A stretch of 64,000 bases of DNA from Robiginitomaculum sp. (GCA_021776525.1 JAJFFT010000005.1:186001-250000), one strand, 5' to 3'; positions 9,052-18,850 are shown, counted from the stretch's first letter. A program made the numbers and translations. Notes: generated by a model from the sequence alone, not told the origin.

Positions 9052-10187
9052 CTGTCTATCTTGATTATAATGCCACGGCACCTCTGCGTGATGAAGCGCG
9101 CGAGGCCATGTTGGCAGCATATGGGGCACCGGGAAATCCGTCCTCGGTTCATCAGGCTGGTCGCCAGGCGCGCTCAAAAGTCGAGCAGGCCCGGCATACG
9201 CTGGCGCGTGCTCTGGGTGTAGCCACTTCGGATGTTATCTTTACGGCGGGCGGAACCGAAGCCAACAATCTTGGGCTATTGGGGTTGGCCAAGGCCAATA
9301 CCTGCACGGATGTACTGCTCAGTGCGATTGAGCACCCGTGCATTCAGATGGCGGCACAAAACACCGGCTTGCCCATCCACACCATAGACGTGACTGGCGA
9401 TGGCGCACTCGACCTTGCCGCGTTACAGGGTGTTTTAGATCGTTTGGATAGTGATTCCCGCCCGCTTTTGGCACTGATGATGGCCAATAATGAAACCGGG
9501 GTTTTACAACCGGTTGAAGAGGCGGCAAAGCGGCTTCACAAGGCCGATGGTCTTGTTCATGTGGACGCGGTTCAGGCGTTTGGCAAAATCCCGGTTAGTC
9601 TGGCCAGTATTGGTGCGGACAGCTTGGCCGTTTCGGCTCATAAAATTGGTGGTCCCATGGGGGTTGGTGCTTTGGCGCTGACTTGTGGAACCCAGCTTAG
9701 CCCGCGCAATCTTGGCGGCGGACAGGAAAGTGGCCATCGGGGCGGTACAGAAAACGTTCCCGGCATTATTGGCTTTGCTGCGGCGGCAACAGCCGCGATT
9801 GATGATCTGGACCACAATGCAGACATGCTCGCGCTTCGTGACCATGTGCAACAGCGTATGTTGGTGCTGGCCCCTAATGCAGTGGTGCTCGGCGGCCATG
9901 CGCCGCGTCTTTGTAACACCTTGAGTATTGCAACGCCCGGCTTTGCTGCCGATATACAGGTGATGAGTATGGATTTGGCGGGTTTTGCCATTTCGTCCGG
10001 CTCTGCGTGTTCGTCTGGCAAGGTGAAATCCAGCGCCGTTATGGTGGCCATGGGGCTGTCTGATGCGTTGTCATTTTGCGCCATTCGTATTTCGTTGGGG
10101 CAGACGACACGACGGCAAGATCTGGACGCATTTGTAGATGCCTGGGGTGAGGCATTGGCGCGCATCCAATTGAAAGAGTGTGGATAA
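9048..10187 (+). CDS. iscS: Cysteine desulfurase, group I (IscS/NifS type)
   Basis: PLP enzyme that converts cysteine to alanine and passes persulfide sulfur to scaffold proteins. The 379-residue protein has the PLP-binding Lys199 in SAHKIGGP and the mobile catalytic Cys321 in [11 protein letters not shown], the insertion typical of group I enzymes. TAGGTEANN and MANNETG are further family motifs. It is translationally coupled to iscR by a 4-bp overlap and to sufB by a TAATG junction. Because a group II SufS lies further down the same operon, this copy may serve other thiolation pathways or feed the same scaffold. NifS-like is an equally valid name. Confidence 0.93.
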   Translation: MTVYLDYNATAPLRDEAREAMLAAYGAPGNPSSVHQAGRQARSKVEQARHTLARALGVATSDVIFTAGGTEANNLGLLGLAKANTCTDVLLSAIEHPCIQMAAQNTGLPIHTIDVTGDGALDLAALQGVLDRLDSDSRPLLALMMANNETGVLQPVEEAAKRLHKADGLVHVDAVQAFGKIPVSLASIGADSLAVSAHKIGGPMGVGALALTCGTQLSPRNLGGGQESGHRGGTENVPGIIGFAAAATAAIDDLDHNADMLALRDHVQQRMLVLAPNAVVLGGHAPRLCNTLSIATPGFAADIQVMSMDLAGFAISSGSACSSGKVKSSAVMVAMGLSDALSFCAIRISLGQTTRRQDLDAFVDAWGEALARIQLKECG

Positions 10188-11677
10188 TGGACGGCGTAAA
10201 AGACAGCATTGACCGGCAAACGGTTCAAACTGCCAAAGGGCTTGAGTCTGACAAGTATAAATATGGCTTTGTCACTGACGTGGAACAGGACTTTGCACCC
10301 AAAGGGTTGAACGAAGATATTGTCCGCTATATTTCCGCCAAAAAAGACGAGCCGCAATGGTTGCTGGACTGGCGTCTTGCCGCCTATCGTCGTTGGCTCA
10401 CCATGGAAGAACCAAGTTGGGCGATGGTCAATTATCCCAAGATTGATTATCAGGATATGTATTATTTCGCTGCCCCCAAAAAAGAGGGTGAAGGTCCTAA
10501 AAGCCTTGACGAAATTGACCCCGACATTCTGGCCACTTACGAGAAGCTTGGCATACCCTTGCGAGAGCAAGAGGTATTGTTGGGCGTCGAAGGGGCTCCC
10601 AAAGTTGCTGTGGATGCGGTGTTTGATTCTGTGTCTGTGGTCACCACTTTTCGTGAAGAACTGGCCAAATCAGGGGTGATTTTCTGCTCGTTCTCTGAAG
10701 CCGTACACGATTACCCTGATCTGGTCCGCCAATATTTGGGCACCGTCGTGCCACCGTCGGACAATTTCTTTGCCACATTAAACACGGCTGTCTTTTCGGA
10801 TGGCACATTTGTCTACATCCCCAAGGGTGTGCGCTGTCCGATGGAGCTGTCCACGTATTTTCGTATGAATGCGCAAAGCACGGGCCAGTTTGAGCGCACG
10901 TTGATTATCGCCGACGAAGGGGCTTATGTCTCGTATCTGGAAGGCTGCACCGCCCCTATGCGCGAAGAAAACCAGCTTCATGCTGCGGTGGTCGAACTGG
11001 TTATTCTCAAAGATGCCGAGATTAAATATTCCACCGTACAAAACTGGTGGCCCGGCGATGAAGACGGGCAGGGCGGGGTCTATAACTTTGTCACCAAGCG
11101 CGCAGATTGCCGCGAAGAACGCGCTCGCGTTTCGTGGACACAGGTCGAAACAGGATCGTCAATTACCTGGAAATACCCGTCCTGCATTTTGCGCGGTGAT
11201 GAAAGTCAGGGTGAGTTTTATTCCGTGGCCATCACCAATGGCGCGCAACAGGCCGATACCGGAACCAAAATGATCCATTTGGGCAAGAATACCCGCTCGC
11301 GTATCATTTCAAAGGGCATCTCTGCCGGGCGTTCCAATAACACCTATCGGGGCTTGGTCAGCGTGCACCAAAAAGCCGCCAGCGCACGTAATTTTACCCA
11401 GTGCGACAGTCTGCTTGTGGGGAATGAATGCGGTGCGCATACGGTGCCATATGTCGAGGTGAGAACCCCGGATGCGCAGTTAGAGCACGAAGCCACCACC
11501 ACCAAATTGTCCGAAGAACAATTGTTTTATTGCCGCCAGCGTGGCCTTGATGCAGAAGAAGCGACGGCTCTTTTAGTCAACGGTTTTGCTCGCGATGTAT
11601 TGCAGAAACTGCCAATGGAATTTGCCGTTGAGGCGCAGGCATTGGTGAAAGTCAGTCTGGAAGGAAGTGTCGGATAA
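10187..11677 (+). CDS. sufB: Fe-S cluster assembly scaffold subunit SufB
   Basis: Core scaffold of the SufBC2D complex, on which nascent Fe-S clusters are built in the cytosol. About 496 residues, normal for SufB. The motifs [16 protein letters not shown] and [19 protein letters not shown] are present; the Cys in TQCDS corresponds to the essential C405 of E. coli SufB. The frame also opens with GTG at 10178, but ATG at 10187 overlaps the iscS stop (TAATG), as at the other junctions of this operon, and is preferred. The stop shares a base with the next start in the same way. Confidence 0.97.
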   Translation: MDGVKDSIDRQTVQTAKGLESDKYKYGFVTDVEQDFAPKGLNEDIVRYISAKKDEPQWLLDWRLAAYRRWLTMEEPSWAMVNYPKIDYQDMYYFAAPKKEGEGPKSLDEIDPDILATYEKLGIPLREQEVLLGVEGAPKVAVDAVFDSVSVVTTFREELAKSGVIFCSFSEAVHDYPDLVRQYLGTVVPPSDNFFATLNTAVFSDGTFVYIPKGVRCPMELSTYFRMNAQSTGQFERTLIIADEGAYVSYLEGCTAPMREENQLHAAVVELVILKDAEIKYSTVQNWWPGDEDGQGGVYNFVTKRADCREERARVSWTQVETGSSITWKYPSCILRGDESQGEFYSVAITNGAQQADTGTKMIHLGKNTRSRIISKGISAGRSNNTYRGLVSVHQKAASARNFTQCDSLLVGNECGAHTVPYVEVRTPDAQLEHEATTTKLSEEQLFYCRQRGLDAEEATALLVNGFARDVLQKLPMEFAVEAQALVKVSLEGSVG

Positions 11678-12192
11678 TGTCAGGTGAAAAGCAGAAAAAA
11701 CCCGTTTTGAATATCAATGACGTGCCGTTGATGGATTTTGGCCATGGCGAGAAGTTTGCTGCCAAGCTGGGCCGTTTCGGTCCGGCGCTGGGCGCGAAAA
11801 ACCTTGGCTGTATGCTGACCGTTGTACCGCCCGGCAAGCGGGCTTTTCCGCATCATGCACACCTGATCGACGATGAAATGATGTATATCATTGAAGGCAC
11901 AGCCGATTATCGCTTTGGTGATCAAACCTATCCGGTTAAAGCGGGCGATATGCTGGGTGCGCCTCCGGGTGGTGCCGAGGTGGCGCATCAATTGATCAAT
12001 ACCGGTGATGCTGACCTGAAATATCTGGCATTTTCCACCAATGGCGAAGCTTCCGTTGTGGTCTATCCAGATTCAAATAAATTTGTGGCTTCTGCGGGGA
12101 TTCCGCAAAACGGCTCGCCTCGTGATGCAGCCTTTCGGCATTTGGGCTGGCTGGGCAAAGGCACGGCTGACTATTTTGATGGTGAAGAATAA
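11677..12192 (+). CDS. Cupin-domain protein embedded in the SUF operon
   Basis: A 171-residue single-domain cupin. The first cupin motif is visible as PGKRAFPHHAHLIDDE (metal ligands H60, H62, E67) ending in GTADYRFGD, and the second as GDMLGAPPGGAEVAHQLIN (H104). A complete metal-binding barrel is therefore likely. It resembles the COG3837-type small cupins, whose substrates are mostly unknown. The gene is coupled to sufB and sufC by one-base stop/start overlaps, so it is an integral operon member rather than a neighbour. Candidate roles (iron handling, thiol or sulfur intermediate binding) are pure inference. It is not a standard Suf component. Confidence 0.85.
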   Translation: MSGEKQKKPVLNINDVPLMDFGHGEKFAAKLGRFGPALGAKNLGCMLTVVPPGKRAFPHHAHLIDDEMMYIIEGTADYRFGDQTYPVKAGDMLGAPPGGAEVAHQLINTGDADLKYLAFSTNGEASVVVYPDSNKFVASAGIPQNGSPRDAAFRHLGWLGKGTADYFDGEE

Positions 12193-12947
12193 TGATTGAA
12201 ATTAACGACCTTATTGTCGGTGTTGAGGGACTTGAGGGCAATATTCTCAAGGGCTTATCCTTGAATGTTCCTGCCGGTGAAGTGCATGCGATTATGGGGC
12301 CAAACGGCACCGGTAAATCGACGCTGGCCAATGTGTTGACCGGGCGTGATGGGTATGTGGTCCGGGGCGGCACCGTCTCTTACCTGGGTGAAGATCTGTT
12401 GGATATGGAGCCTGAAACACGGGCTGCCAAGGGTATTTTTCTATCGTTTCAGTATCCGGTAGAGATCCCCGGTGTACCGGCAATGACATTTTTACGGGCG
12501 TCATTGAATGCCCAGCGCAAGCGGCGCGGCGATGATGATCTTTCTGCGCCAGAGTTCTTGAAACTGGCTCGGGACAAGGCCGCTGCTTTGAAGGTCAAAG
12601 CCGACATGTTGAAACGCCCGCTGAATGTCGGGTTTTCTGGCGGCGAGAAAAAACGTATGGAAATTCTGCAAATGGCGGTTCTGGAACCGCGTTTTGCCAT
12701 TCTGGATGAAACTGATTCCGGCCTTGATATTGATGCCCTAAAAATTGTTGCGCAGGGGGTTAATGCCTTGCGTGGGCCGACACGTTCCATGCTGGTGATT
12801 ACCCATTACCAACGCCTGCTGGACTATATCAAACCCGATGTGGTGCATGTGATGTCTGGCGGCAAAATCGTCGACAGTGGCGGCCCGGAACTGGCCCTGA
12901 AACTCGAAGCCGAAGGCTATGATGCCTATGAGGGAGCCGCCGCGTGA
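12192..12947 (+). CDS. sufC: Fe-S assembly ATPase SufC
   Basis: ABC-type ATPase of the SufBC2D scaffold; ATP binding drives the rearrangement that permits cluster assembly. In 251 residues the Walker A GPNGTGKST (36-44), the ABC signature FSGGEKKR (148-155) and Walker B with the catalytic Glu, FAILDETDSGLD (168-179), are all intact. It has no membrane segments. It is coupled to the cupin gene upstream and to sufD downstream by a 4-bp overlap. Confidence 0.97.
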   Translation: MIEINDLIVGVEGLEGNILKGLSLNVPAGEVHAIMGPNGTGKSTLANVLTGRDGYVVRGGTVSYLGEDLLDMEPETRAAKGIFLSFQYPVEIPGVPAMTFLRASLNAQRKRRGDDDLSAPEFLKLARDKAAALKVKADMLKRPLNVGFSGGEKKRMEILQMAVLEPRFAILDETDSGLDIDALKIVAQGVNALRGPTRSMLVITHYQRLLDYIKPDVVHVMSGGKIVDSGGPELALKLEAEGYDAYEGAAA

Positions 12948-14050
12948 GCACGACCCCACAGCTTCCGGCAATTGAGGCCTTGCCGCACCGGCGTATGGAA
13001 GCCTGGAAATGGACCGACGTGCGCGCTGCACTGGCCAAACCTATACAGTCCGAGAGTGCATCCAATACGCCGCTGAATACGCCTGATAGTGCGGTTGTCT
13101 TGTCTTTTGTTGATGGGCGTCTTGCCCGGCCACCACAATGCCCGGCTGGCGTAACATTCAGCGAAAATAAAGCTGCTGGCCCGCTCAACGATCAAACTAT
13201 GCCATCTTTGGCTCATGCCATGGCGGCGCAGCATTATGCAATGCATATTACGAGCGCAGTTGATACACCGATTGTCCTTCGGTTTACAGGGCAGGGGTAT
13301 TGCACTTTGGCGGTGACTTTGGATGCAAAAGCCGCTGCAACAATCATTGAAGACCATGGTTTAGCCAATGGTTTTGCCAATACGGCATTATCTTTTGATC
13401 TGGGCGAAACAGCCAGTCTGACCCGTCTTATCCACCAACAAAGTGGCACGGGGGCGGTTCATGTTGTGCATGCGGATATGACTTTGGCGCAGGCCGCCAA
13501 TGTCGATCAGTTTTCTCTAAGCTTTGGGGGCCGTTTGGTGCGCCTTGAAACACAGGTGAAATATAGCGGCGTACAGGCGCAAGCGCGTCTGAACGGTGCC
13601 TATTTGCTGGATGGTGATTTCCACAACGACCAGACCTATTACGTTGACCATGCCGTAGAGCATTGCACGACGCGGCAATTGGTGCGTGGTGTCGTAAAAG
13701 ACCGCGCCAATGGCGTTTTCCAAGGCAAATTTTATGTGGCCCGCGGCGGCCAACATACAGATGCCAGCATGAACCATGATGCATTATTGCTTAACGCCGG
13801 TGCGGCAGTTCATGCCAAGCCTGAGCTGGAAATTTATGCCGATGATGTGGCGTGCGCCCACGGTAATACATCGGGTGCGTTGGACGATCATGCCTTGTTT
13901 TATATGCGCCAGCGCGGCCTTGATGAAGCGCAGGCCAAAACCCTGTTGATCCGCGCTTTTCTGGGGGCGGCCTTCGATGATCTGCACGACGAGGCCTTGC
14001 GCGATATGATGATGGTACCGTTGATGAATTGGCTGGAGAGGGCGTTATGA
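12944..14050 (+). CDS. sufD: Fe-S assembly scaffold subunit SufD
   Basis: SufB paralogue that forms the SufB-SufD heterodimer bound to SufC. About 368 residues, in the normal range for alphaproteobacterial SufD. The N-terminal region is divergent (MEAWKWTDVR), while the C-terminal beta-helix part carries VACAHGNTSGALDDHALFYM, which includes the conserved His region involved in cluster formation, and MRQRGLDEAQAKTLL. GTG start at 12944 overlaps sufC. It ends in an ATGA overlap with sufS. Confidence 0.95.
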   Translation: MSTTPQLPAIEALPHRRMEAWKWTDVRAALAKPIQSESASNTPLNTPDSAVVLSFVDGRLARPPQCPAGVTFSENKAAGPLNDQTMPSLAHAMAAQHYAMHITSAVDTPIVLRFTGQGYCTLAVTLDAKAAATIIEDHGLANGFANTALSFDLGETASLTRLIHQQSGTGAVHVVHADMTLAQAANVDQFSLSFGGRLVRLETQVKYSGVQAQARLNGAYLLDGDFHNDQTYYVDHAVEHCTTRQLVRGVVKDRANGVFQGKFYVARGGQHTDASMNHDALLLNAGAAVHAKPELEIYADDVACAHGNTSGALDDHALFYMRQRGLDEAQAKTLLIRAFLGAAFDDLHDEALRDMMMVPLMNWLERAL

Positions 14051-15291
14051 GCGCATCTTTTTTGCAAGCCCCGGCCAGCTTTGACCCTTACGCTATTCGC
14101 GCCGAGTTTCCGGTGCTGGCCAGACAGGTTAATGGCTTTGATCTGACCTATTTGGACAGCGCCGCGTCGGCGCAAAAACCGGCCTGCGTGATAGATGGTA
14201 TGGCCGACCAGATGCGCAGCGCCTACGCCAATGTGCATCGCGGCCTGCACACCATGGCCAATGAAACGACTGAGGCGTTTGAGGGCGCGCGTAAAACTCT
14301 GGCTGGCTTTTTGAATGCTGGGCAGAGTGATGAGATTATCTTCACGTCAGGCACCACCGAGGCCATCAACCTTTTGGCCTCTGGCATAGGTGCAGATTTG
14401 CACGAGGGCGACGAAATTATCCTGTCCGAGATGGAGCATCATTCCAATATTGTGCCGTGGCATTTTTTGCGAGAACGTAAGGGTGTGGTGCTGAAATGGG
14501 TGGCGCTGCATGACGATGGCCAATTGGATATGCAAAGCTACGAAGCCGCATTTAGTGCCAAAACCAAGCTGGTTACCCTCAGCCATATGTCCAACGTCAC
14601 CGGCGTTATTACTGATGCCGAGGCACTGGTTAAGATCGCGCACGATCATGACGTGCCGATCATGCTGGATGGCTCTCAGGCGGCGGTGCATTTCCCGGTC
14701 GATGTGCAGGCGCTGGATGCGGATTATTATGCGGTGACCGGTCACAAACTTTATGGCCCAACCGGCATTGGCGCGCTTTATGGCAAGGCTGAACACCTCA
14801 AAAATTTACGCCCTTATCAGGGGGGCGGTGAAATGATCGAAAGCGTCAGTAAAGACAAAGTGCTATATGGCTTGCCCCCGCACCGCTTTGAGGCCGGTAC
14901 ACCGCCCATATTGGAAGCCATCGGTCTGGGGCTGGCGCTTAACTGGATGATGGATCTGGATCGTTTGGCGGTGGCCGAGCACGAAAACGCGCTGGCGGCG
15001 CGAGTCGTTGATGCCCTGACCCGTTATAATGATGTGCGTATTATTGGTGACGCACCCGGCAAAGGCGCCATTGTATCCTTTGATGTTAAGGGCATGCATG
15101 CCCATGATCTGGCGCAATTGATGGACAGATACGGCGTGGCTGTGCGCGCCGGCAATCATTGTGCCGAGCCTTTAATACAACGTTTTGAGGCCACATCGAC
15201 CTGCCGGGCGAGCTTTGCCGCCTATAATACCAGCGAAGATGTGGATCGTTTTATTGAGGCCTTTGACAAGGCCAGAGAATTTTTGTCGTGA
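14047..15291 (+). CDS. sufS: Cysteine desulfurase, group II (SufS type)
   Basis: Supplies persulfide sulfur to the SufBCD scaffold. A 414-residue class V PLP enzyme: PLP Lys234 in TGHKLYGPTG, catalytic Cys372 in RAGNHCAEPL, the short group II loop. HRGLHTMANETTEAFEGAR is the typical N-terminal motif. The frame is open from 14029, but ATG at 14047 sits in an ATGA overlap with the sufD stop and fits the family. SufS normally needs SufE or SufU as an acceptor; neither lies in this window, so the partner must be elsewhere. Confidence 0.95.
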   Translation: MSASFLQAPASFDPYAIRAEFPVLARQVNGFDLTYLDSAASAQKPACVIDGMADQMRSAYANVHRGLHTMANETTEAFEGARKTLAGFLNAGQSDEIIFTSGTTEAINLLASGIGADLHEGDEIILSEMEHHSNIVPWHFLRERKGVVLKWVALHDDGQLDMQSYEAAFSAKTKLVTLSHMSNVTGVITDAEALVKIAHDHDVPIMLDGSQAAVHFPVDVQALDADYYAVTGHKLYGPTGIGALYGKAEHLKNLRPYQGGGEMIESVSKDKVLYGLPPHRFEAGTPPILEAIGLGLALNWMMDLDRLAVAEHENALAARVVDALTRYNDVRIIGDAPGKGAIVSFDVKGMHAHDLAQLMDRYGVAVRAGNHCAEPLIQRFEATSTCRASFAAYNTSEDVDRFIEAFDKAREFLS

Positions 15292-15698
15292 TGGAGAATA
15301 CCGTGGACAAACCCGTCCGAGACACCATTGATTTATCACCCCCCGCCGAAGCGCCTAGCGAGGATACGGGGTCTGGCCTGCCGCAAGAAGAGCTGGACCG
15401 GCTGACCGAAGACCTGATCGCCGCGTTTAAAACAGTGTTTGACCCGGAAATTCCGGTGGATGTGTACGAATTGGGCCTGATCTATAAGGTCGATGTGTCC
15501 GATGATCGTGATGTTGATGTGGACATGACCCTAACCGCGCCCGGCTGTCCAGTGGCCGGGGATATGGTGATGTGGGTAGAGAATGCAGCGCGATCAGTGG
15601 CCGGCGTTCGTGATGTGAAGGTCAATCTGACCTTTGATCCGCCCTGGGATCCCTCGCGTATGTCAGACATCGCTCGGTTAGAGCTGAATATGTTCTAG
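15291..15698 (+). CDS. sufT: SufT/DUF59 (MIP18-family) Fe-S maturation protein
   Basis: About 135 residues. The C-terminal ~100 residues are a DUF59 domain: LIAAFKTVFDPEIPVDVYELG, TLTAPGCPVAGDM with the single conserved Cys, and VNLTFDPPWDPSRMSDIARLEL. SufT proteins help maturation of Fe-S enzymes and are linked to lipoate-dependent metabolism in some bacteria. The N-terminal ~40 residues are acidic and Pro-rich. GTG at 15288 and ATG at 15291 are both in frame; the ATG overlaps the sufS stop. It is the last gene of the operon; no sufA/erpA-type carrier follows. Confidence 0.92.
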   Translation: MENTVDKPVRDTIDLSPPAEAPSEDTGSGLPQEELDRLTEDLIAAFKTVFDPEIPVDVYELGLIYKVDVSDDRDVDVDMTLTAPGCPVAGDMVMWVENAARSVAGVRDVKVNLTFDPPWDPSRMSDIARLELNMF

Positions 15699-15713
15699 CC
15701 CTGTAGCGGGCTA
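15696..15713 (+). terminator. Weak hairpin at the end of the SUF operon
   Basis: TAGCCC (15696-15701) pairs with GGGCTA (15708-15713) across a six-base loop, overlapping the sufT stop codon. There is no T-run after it, so it is at best a weak or Rho-assisted terminator. Confidence 0.3.
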
Positions 15714-15777
15714 CCTGTAATTGCGTAAATCCCTGTGAAGGCGTATTATTGTCTGGTTTTGCAACTGGAGGTAACAG

Positions 15778-17283
15778 GTGATGCGTGCTCAAATGAATGC
15801 TCGTAGTGGCAGGTGGACCGTTTTTTTTCTTACAGGTCTTGCCAATCTGGCGCTGTTTTTATCGGCGGCGCACGCCGCACCGCAGATCAAACCGGTGCAG
15901 AACGCTATTAAGGCCCCGACATTAAATACTCAAACGGGCGCGTTTCACTTTGAAGCGGCGACGGTGCTTCCTTCAAAAGTTCAGGGCCAGGTGATGTCCT
16001 CTGGCGTGCAATGGACGTGCAAAGGCAATGTCTGCACAACCCGCGTAAAATACCCAGGTTTTGGTGTAAAAGCCTGTCACGCACTGGCCTTGCAGATTGG
16101 GCAAGTCCGTTCGTTTCGTTTGACCAAACAGCCACCGACTCTGGTGCCTATTAAGGGTTATCCGTTTCGTGCGGATAAAATCGCAAAGTGCAATCAGGGC
16201 ATTTCAGTTCCAAAAAGCACCACGTTCAATTCGCGTCTTTCCTCACCCGTAATTGGTGGTGTTGCTGTATTGAACACCGGGACAATTGGGTCTGGCACAC
16301 AGGCTGGGCAGGCGGCAAGCCGGGCCGGTAAAATTGGTGAAGCCGGCAATCGCATGAAGCAAATCAAGGAACTGGAACGCTTGAATGATCTAGGAACACC
16401 CGCTGATCAGGCCATGGGCCGCGGCGCGGCAGGGCGACAGGATTGTTCCCATAGTGCAAACCGCGCCAAATGCCTGCGTGATAACATGAATGCAGGCAAT
16501 GCGCCTGCCGGGCCATCTGGCGGCTCTATGCGCGACTGTATTATGGGGTCAAACCCGCAAAACTGTTTCAACAGTGGGGGCGGCAAGCGACCGGGGCAAT
16601 TGAATGCCGGTCCCAGCGATCCACGCGGCCAAATTAAAGATCCTAGAGGTGTTGCTTCCGGCGACTCTGACCAAGAACCGGTTGGTGTATGGATACGCGG
16701 TGGATCACGTACTGAGAGACGCGGCGATCAAGGCCGGACAGAATATACCAGTGAGTACAGGCATAATACCGATGGAACCACAGATACAGTTTATGTCCGC
16801 ACAACCTATAGGGAACGCGAAACCCAGTCCGATGTTGTGCTATTTGAGCGCGTGACAAAGACTAAAAGGAATGCACGTGGTGAAATTATCGAGAACAGTT
16901 CAGACGCCAGTGACCCTGATCGCCCCTATGAAATGCGTTCCCCTGCGCCTGATACGCCACCTGATTCTGATCCAGCTGGCCAGTCTGCGCCTGATACGGC
17001 AAGCGGCGGCGCGCCGGATAATTGCAACCGCGACCTGGTAACCGGCAGATGCAAAAACCCACAACCGGACCCCAAGGGGGCAACCTCGCAACCGGGACCG
17101 GGCGGTGAAAATACCGGCGGGATACTGGGGCGCAACACGCCCAAAACCGATATTGGTGCAGCGATCAATTGCGGGGACGTCAATAATGACGCCTGCAATC
17201 GTGCTGGCGTTGGGTTGAATAATGCAGCCAGACCATTGGATATGAAAGACCCCGGGCCAGCACCCGGTGCAGCCCCGCATTAA
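15778..17283 (+). CDS. Secreted low-complexity protein with spaced cysteine pairs, function unknown
   Basis: The 501-residue product has a signal peptide (hydrophobic stretch ending LSAAHA, cleavage near residue 33). Residues about 75-145 form a small Cys module: WTCKGNVC, KACHALALQIGQVRSF and a final KCNQ, a pattern I associate with exported proteins of Caulobacterales-like bacteria. The rest is Gly/Pro/Asn/Asp-rich and holds four regularly spaced pairs: C223/C232, C254/C263, C416/C425 and C465/C473. A charged block of alternating Arg/Thr/Tyr (about 295-370) separates the second and third pair. Start choice: GTG at 15778 followed by ATG, with GGAGG upstream. It lies 79 bp after sufT but need not belong to that operon. 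I cannot name its function. Confidence 0.75.
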   Translation: MMRAQMNARSGRWTVFFLTGLANLALFLSAAHAAPQIKPVQNAIKAPTLNTQTGAFHFEAATVLPSKVQGQVMSSGVQWTCKGNVCTTRVKYPGFGVKACHALALQIGQVRSFRLTKQPPTLVPIKGYPFRADKIAKCNQGISVPKSTTFNSRLSSPVIGGVAVLNTGTIGSGTQAGQAASRAGKIGEAGNRMKQIKELERLNDLGTPADQAMGRGAAGRQDCSHSANRAKCLRDNMNAGNAPAGPSGGSMRDCIMGSNPQNCFNSGGGKRPGQLNAGPSDPRGQIKDPRGVASGDSDQEPVGVWIRGGSRTERRGDQGRTEYTSEYRHNTDGTTDTVYVRTTYRERETQSDVVLFERVTKTKRNARGEIIENSSDASDPDRPYEMRSPAPDTPPDSDPAGQSAPDTASGGAPDNCNRDLVTGRCKNPQPDPKGATSQPGPGGENTGGILGRNTPKTDIGAAINCGDVNNDACNRAGVGLNNAARPLDMKDPGPAPGAAPH

Positions 17284-17295
17284 GGGCGGCGCACG

Positions 17296-18771
17296 TTAGA
17301 AGGATTTTTTGAGAGCATCCTGTTCTGCTTTGCTCAAAAATAGGCCCAGTTTGGATCGCCGCCAGAGCACGTCTTCGGCGCTTTTGGCCCATTCATGCTT
17401 AATCAGATAATCCAGTTCTTTTTGATAAAGGCCACCACCATAATGTTTGCCAAGGCCGCGCAGGCTTTTGGCTTTTCCCAAAATGCCGGTGATCCGGGTG
17501 CCATAGGCATGGACCAGTCGGTCACGCAGGGCATCTGGCAAAAACGGGTATTGCGCCGCGATCTGTGCATCAAAAGCCGCCAAACCGTCTGGGACGTCAC
17601 CGCCGGGCAGCGCCGTTGTGCCGGTCCAATGGGGCGCGGTATTGCCAAGCCGCGGCGCGATCTTATCTACGGCTTTTTCTGCCAAGGCCCGAAATGTGGT
17701 GATCTTTCCACCCAATACGGTCAGCACCGGGGCGCCGTCTTGTTCGCCTGATAGGTCCAGATGGTATTCGCGGGACAATTTTGAAGCGTCCAGTTCTTCG
17801 TCGCCAAACAACGCCCGAACCCCGGAGTAAGACCAGATAATGTCATCTTTTGTGGTCTTCTTTGCAAAAAAAACGTTCAAGGCGTCCAACAGGTACTTGC
17901 GCTCTGCATCGTCCAGTTTGGCGTCATAGGGATTACCGGTAAACGGTGTGTCCGTTGTTCCAAACAATGTAAATTTACCCTGATAAGGCAAAGCAAACAG
18001 CACCCGTCGGTCAGCGTTTTGAAATAAAAACCCACGGGGTCCGTCAAACAGTTTGGGCAGGACAATATGACTGCCTTTGACCAGACGCATGTGCGAAACG
18101 GCCTTGGCCTTGGTGCAGGCGTCCATGGCATCAACCCACGGCCCGGCCGCATTGACCAAAGCACGGGCCTGCCATGTCCTGGCTTCGCCATTTATGTCGC
18201 GGGTTTTAACCTGCCAAAACCCGTCTTTGCGGGTGCAGGCCGTCACCGTCGTACCCACGGCGATATGGGCACCGTGTTCTGCCGCATCCATGGCATTGGC
18301 AACCACCATGCGGGCATCATCGGTACGGGCATCAGAATAGGCAAAGGCACGCCCTCTAGGCTGGGCCAGCGTTTGCGCCTCGACACATTGCCCAAGGCGC
18401 AGAGCACCGGAACGCGGCAATGACGATCTGCCGCCCAAATGGTCATAGAGCCATAATCCCGCACGGATCATCAGGGCCGGTCGCATGTCGGCATTATGGG
18501 GCAGGATCAGACGCAAAGGCGTCACCAGATGCGGGGCGATGGTCAGCAAACGCTCGCGTTCTGCCAGTGCTTCGCGCACCAGCGCAAATTCATTATATTC
18601 AAGATAGCGCAGGCCACCATGGACCATTTTTGTGCTGGCCGATGATGTGGCCCCGGCCAGATCGCCTTGTTCACACAGAACGACGCTGAGGCCGCGCCCA
18701 GCGGCGTCGCGGGCAATGCCGGTGCCGTTTATGCCACCGCCAATGATCAGAATATCTTTTATGTCACTCAT
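17296..18771 (-). CDS. glpD: Glycerol-3-phosphate dehydrogenase, FAD-dependent
   Basis: Oxidises glycerol-3-phosphate to dihydroxyacetone phosphate at the inner membrane and passes electrons to quinone. 491 residues. The FAD-binding Rossmann motif is IIGGGINGTGIARDAAGRG (about 9-27), followed by SSASTKMVHGGLRYLE and the FTLFGTTDTPF and VLGGKITTFRALAEKAVD motifs. The start has a GGGAG site 5 nt upstream. It stands divergent from the ABM gene and glpK, which together make the glycerol-use locus. No glpF transporter or glpR regulator lies nearby. Confidence 0.96.
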   Translation of the reverse strand: MSDIKDILIIGGGINGTGIARDAAGRGLSVVLCEQGDLAGATSSASTKMVHGGLRYLEYNEFALVREALAERERLLTIAPHLVTPLRLILPHNADMRPALMIRAGLWLYDHLGGRSSLPRSGALRLGQCVEAQTLAQPRGRAFAYSDARTDDARMVVANAMDAAEHGAHIAVGTTVTACTRKDGFWQVKTRDINGEARTWQARALVNAAGPWVDAMDACTKAKAVSHMRLVKGSHIVLPKLFDGPRGFLFQNADRRVLFALPYQGKFTLFGTTDTPFTGNPYDAKLDDAERKYLLDALNVFFAKKTTKDDIIWSYSGVRALFGDEELDASKLSREYHLDLSGEQDGAPVLTVLGGKITTFRALAEKAVDKIAPRLGNTAPHWTGTTALPGGDVPDGLAAFDAQIAAQYPFLPDALRDRLVHAYGTRITGILGKAKSLRGLGKHYGGGLYQKELDYLIKHEWAKSAEDVLWRRSKLGLFLSKAEQDALKKSF

Positions 18772-18850
18772 CCGTCTCCCTTGGCTGATTTTTTTGTTCC
18801 TGTCAGCCTTTCATCTGTTAGAGTTTGCAAAAAACAAGGATTATCACGCA

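Noticed and set aside
9638..10570. 310-codon minus-strand frame over iscS and sufB
   Set aside because: Antisense to two certain genes, without family features.
18632..18850. N-terminal extension of the ABM monooxygenase gene
   Set aside because: The extension overlaps glpD on the other strand, and the ABM domain starts at ATG 18851.
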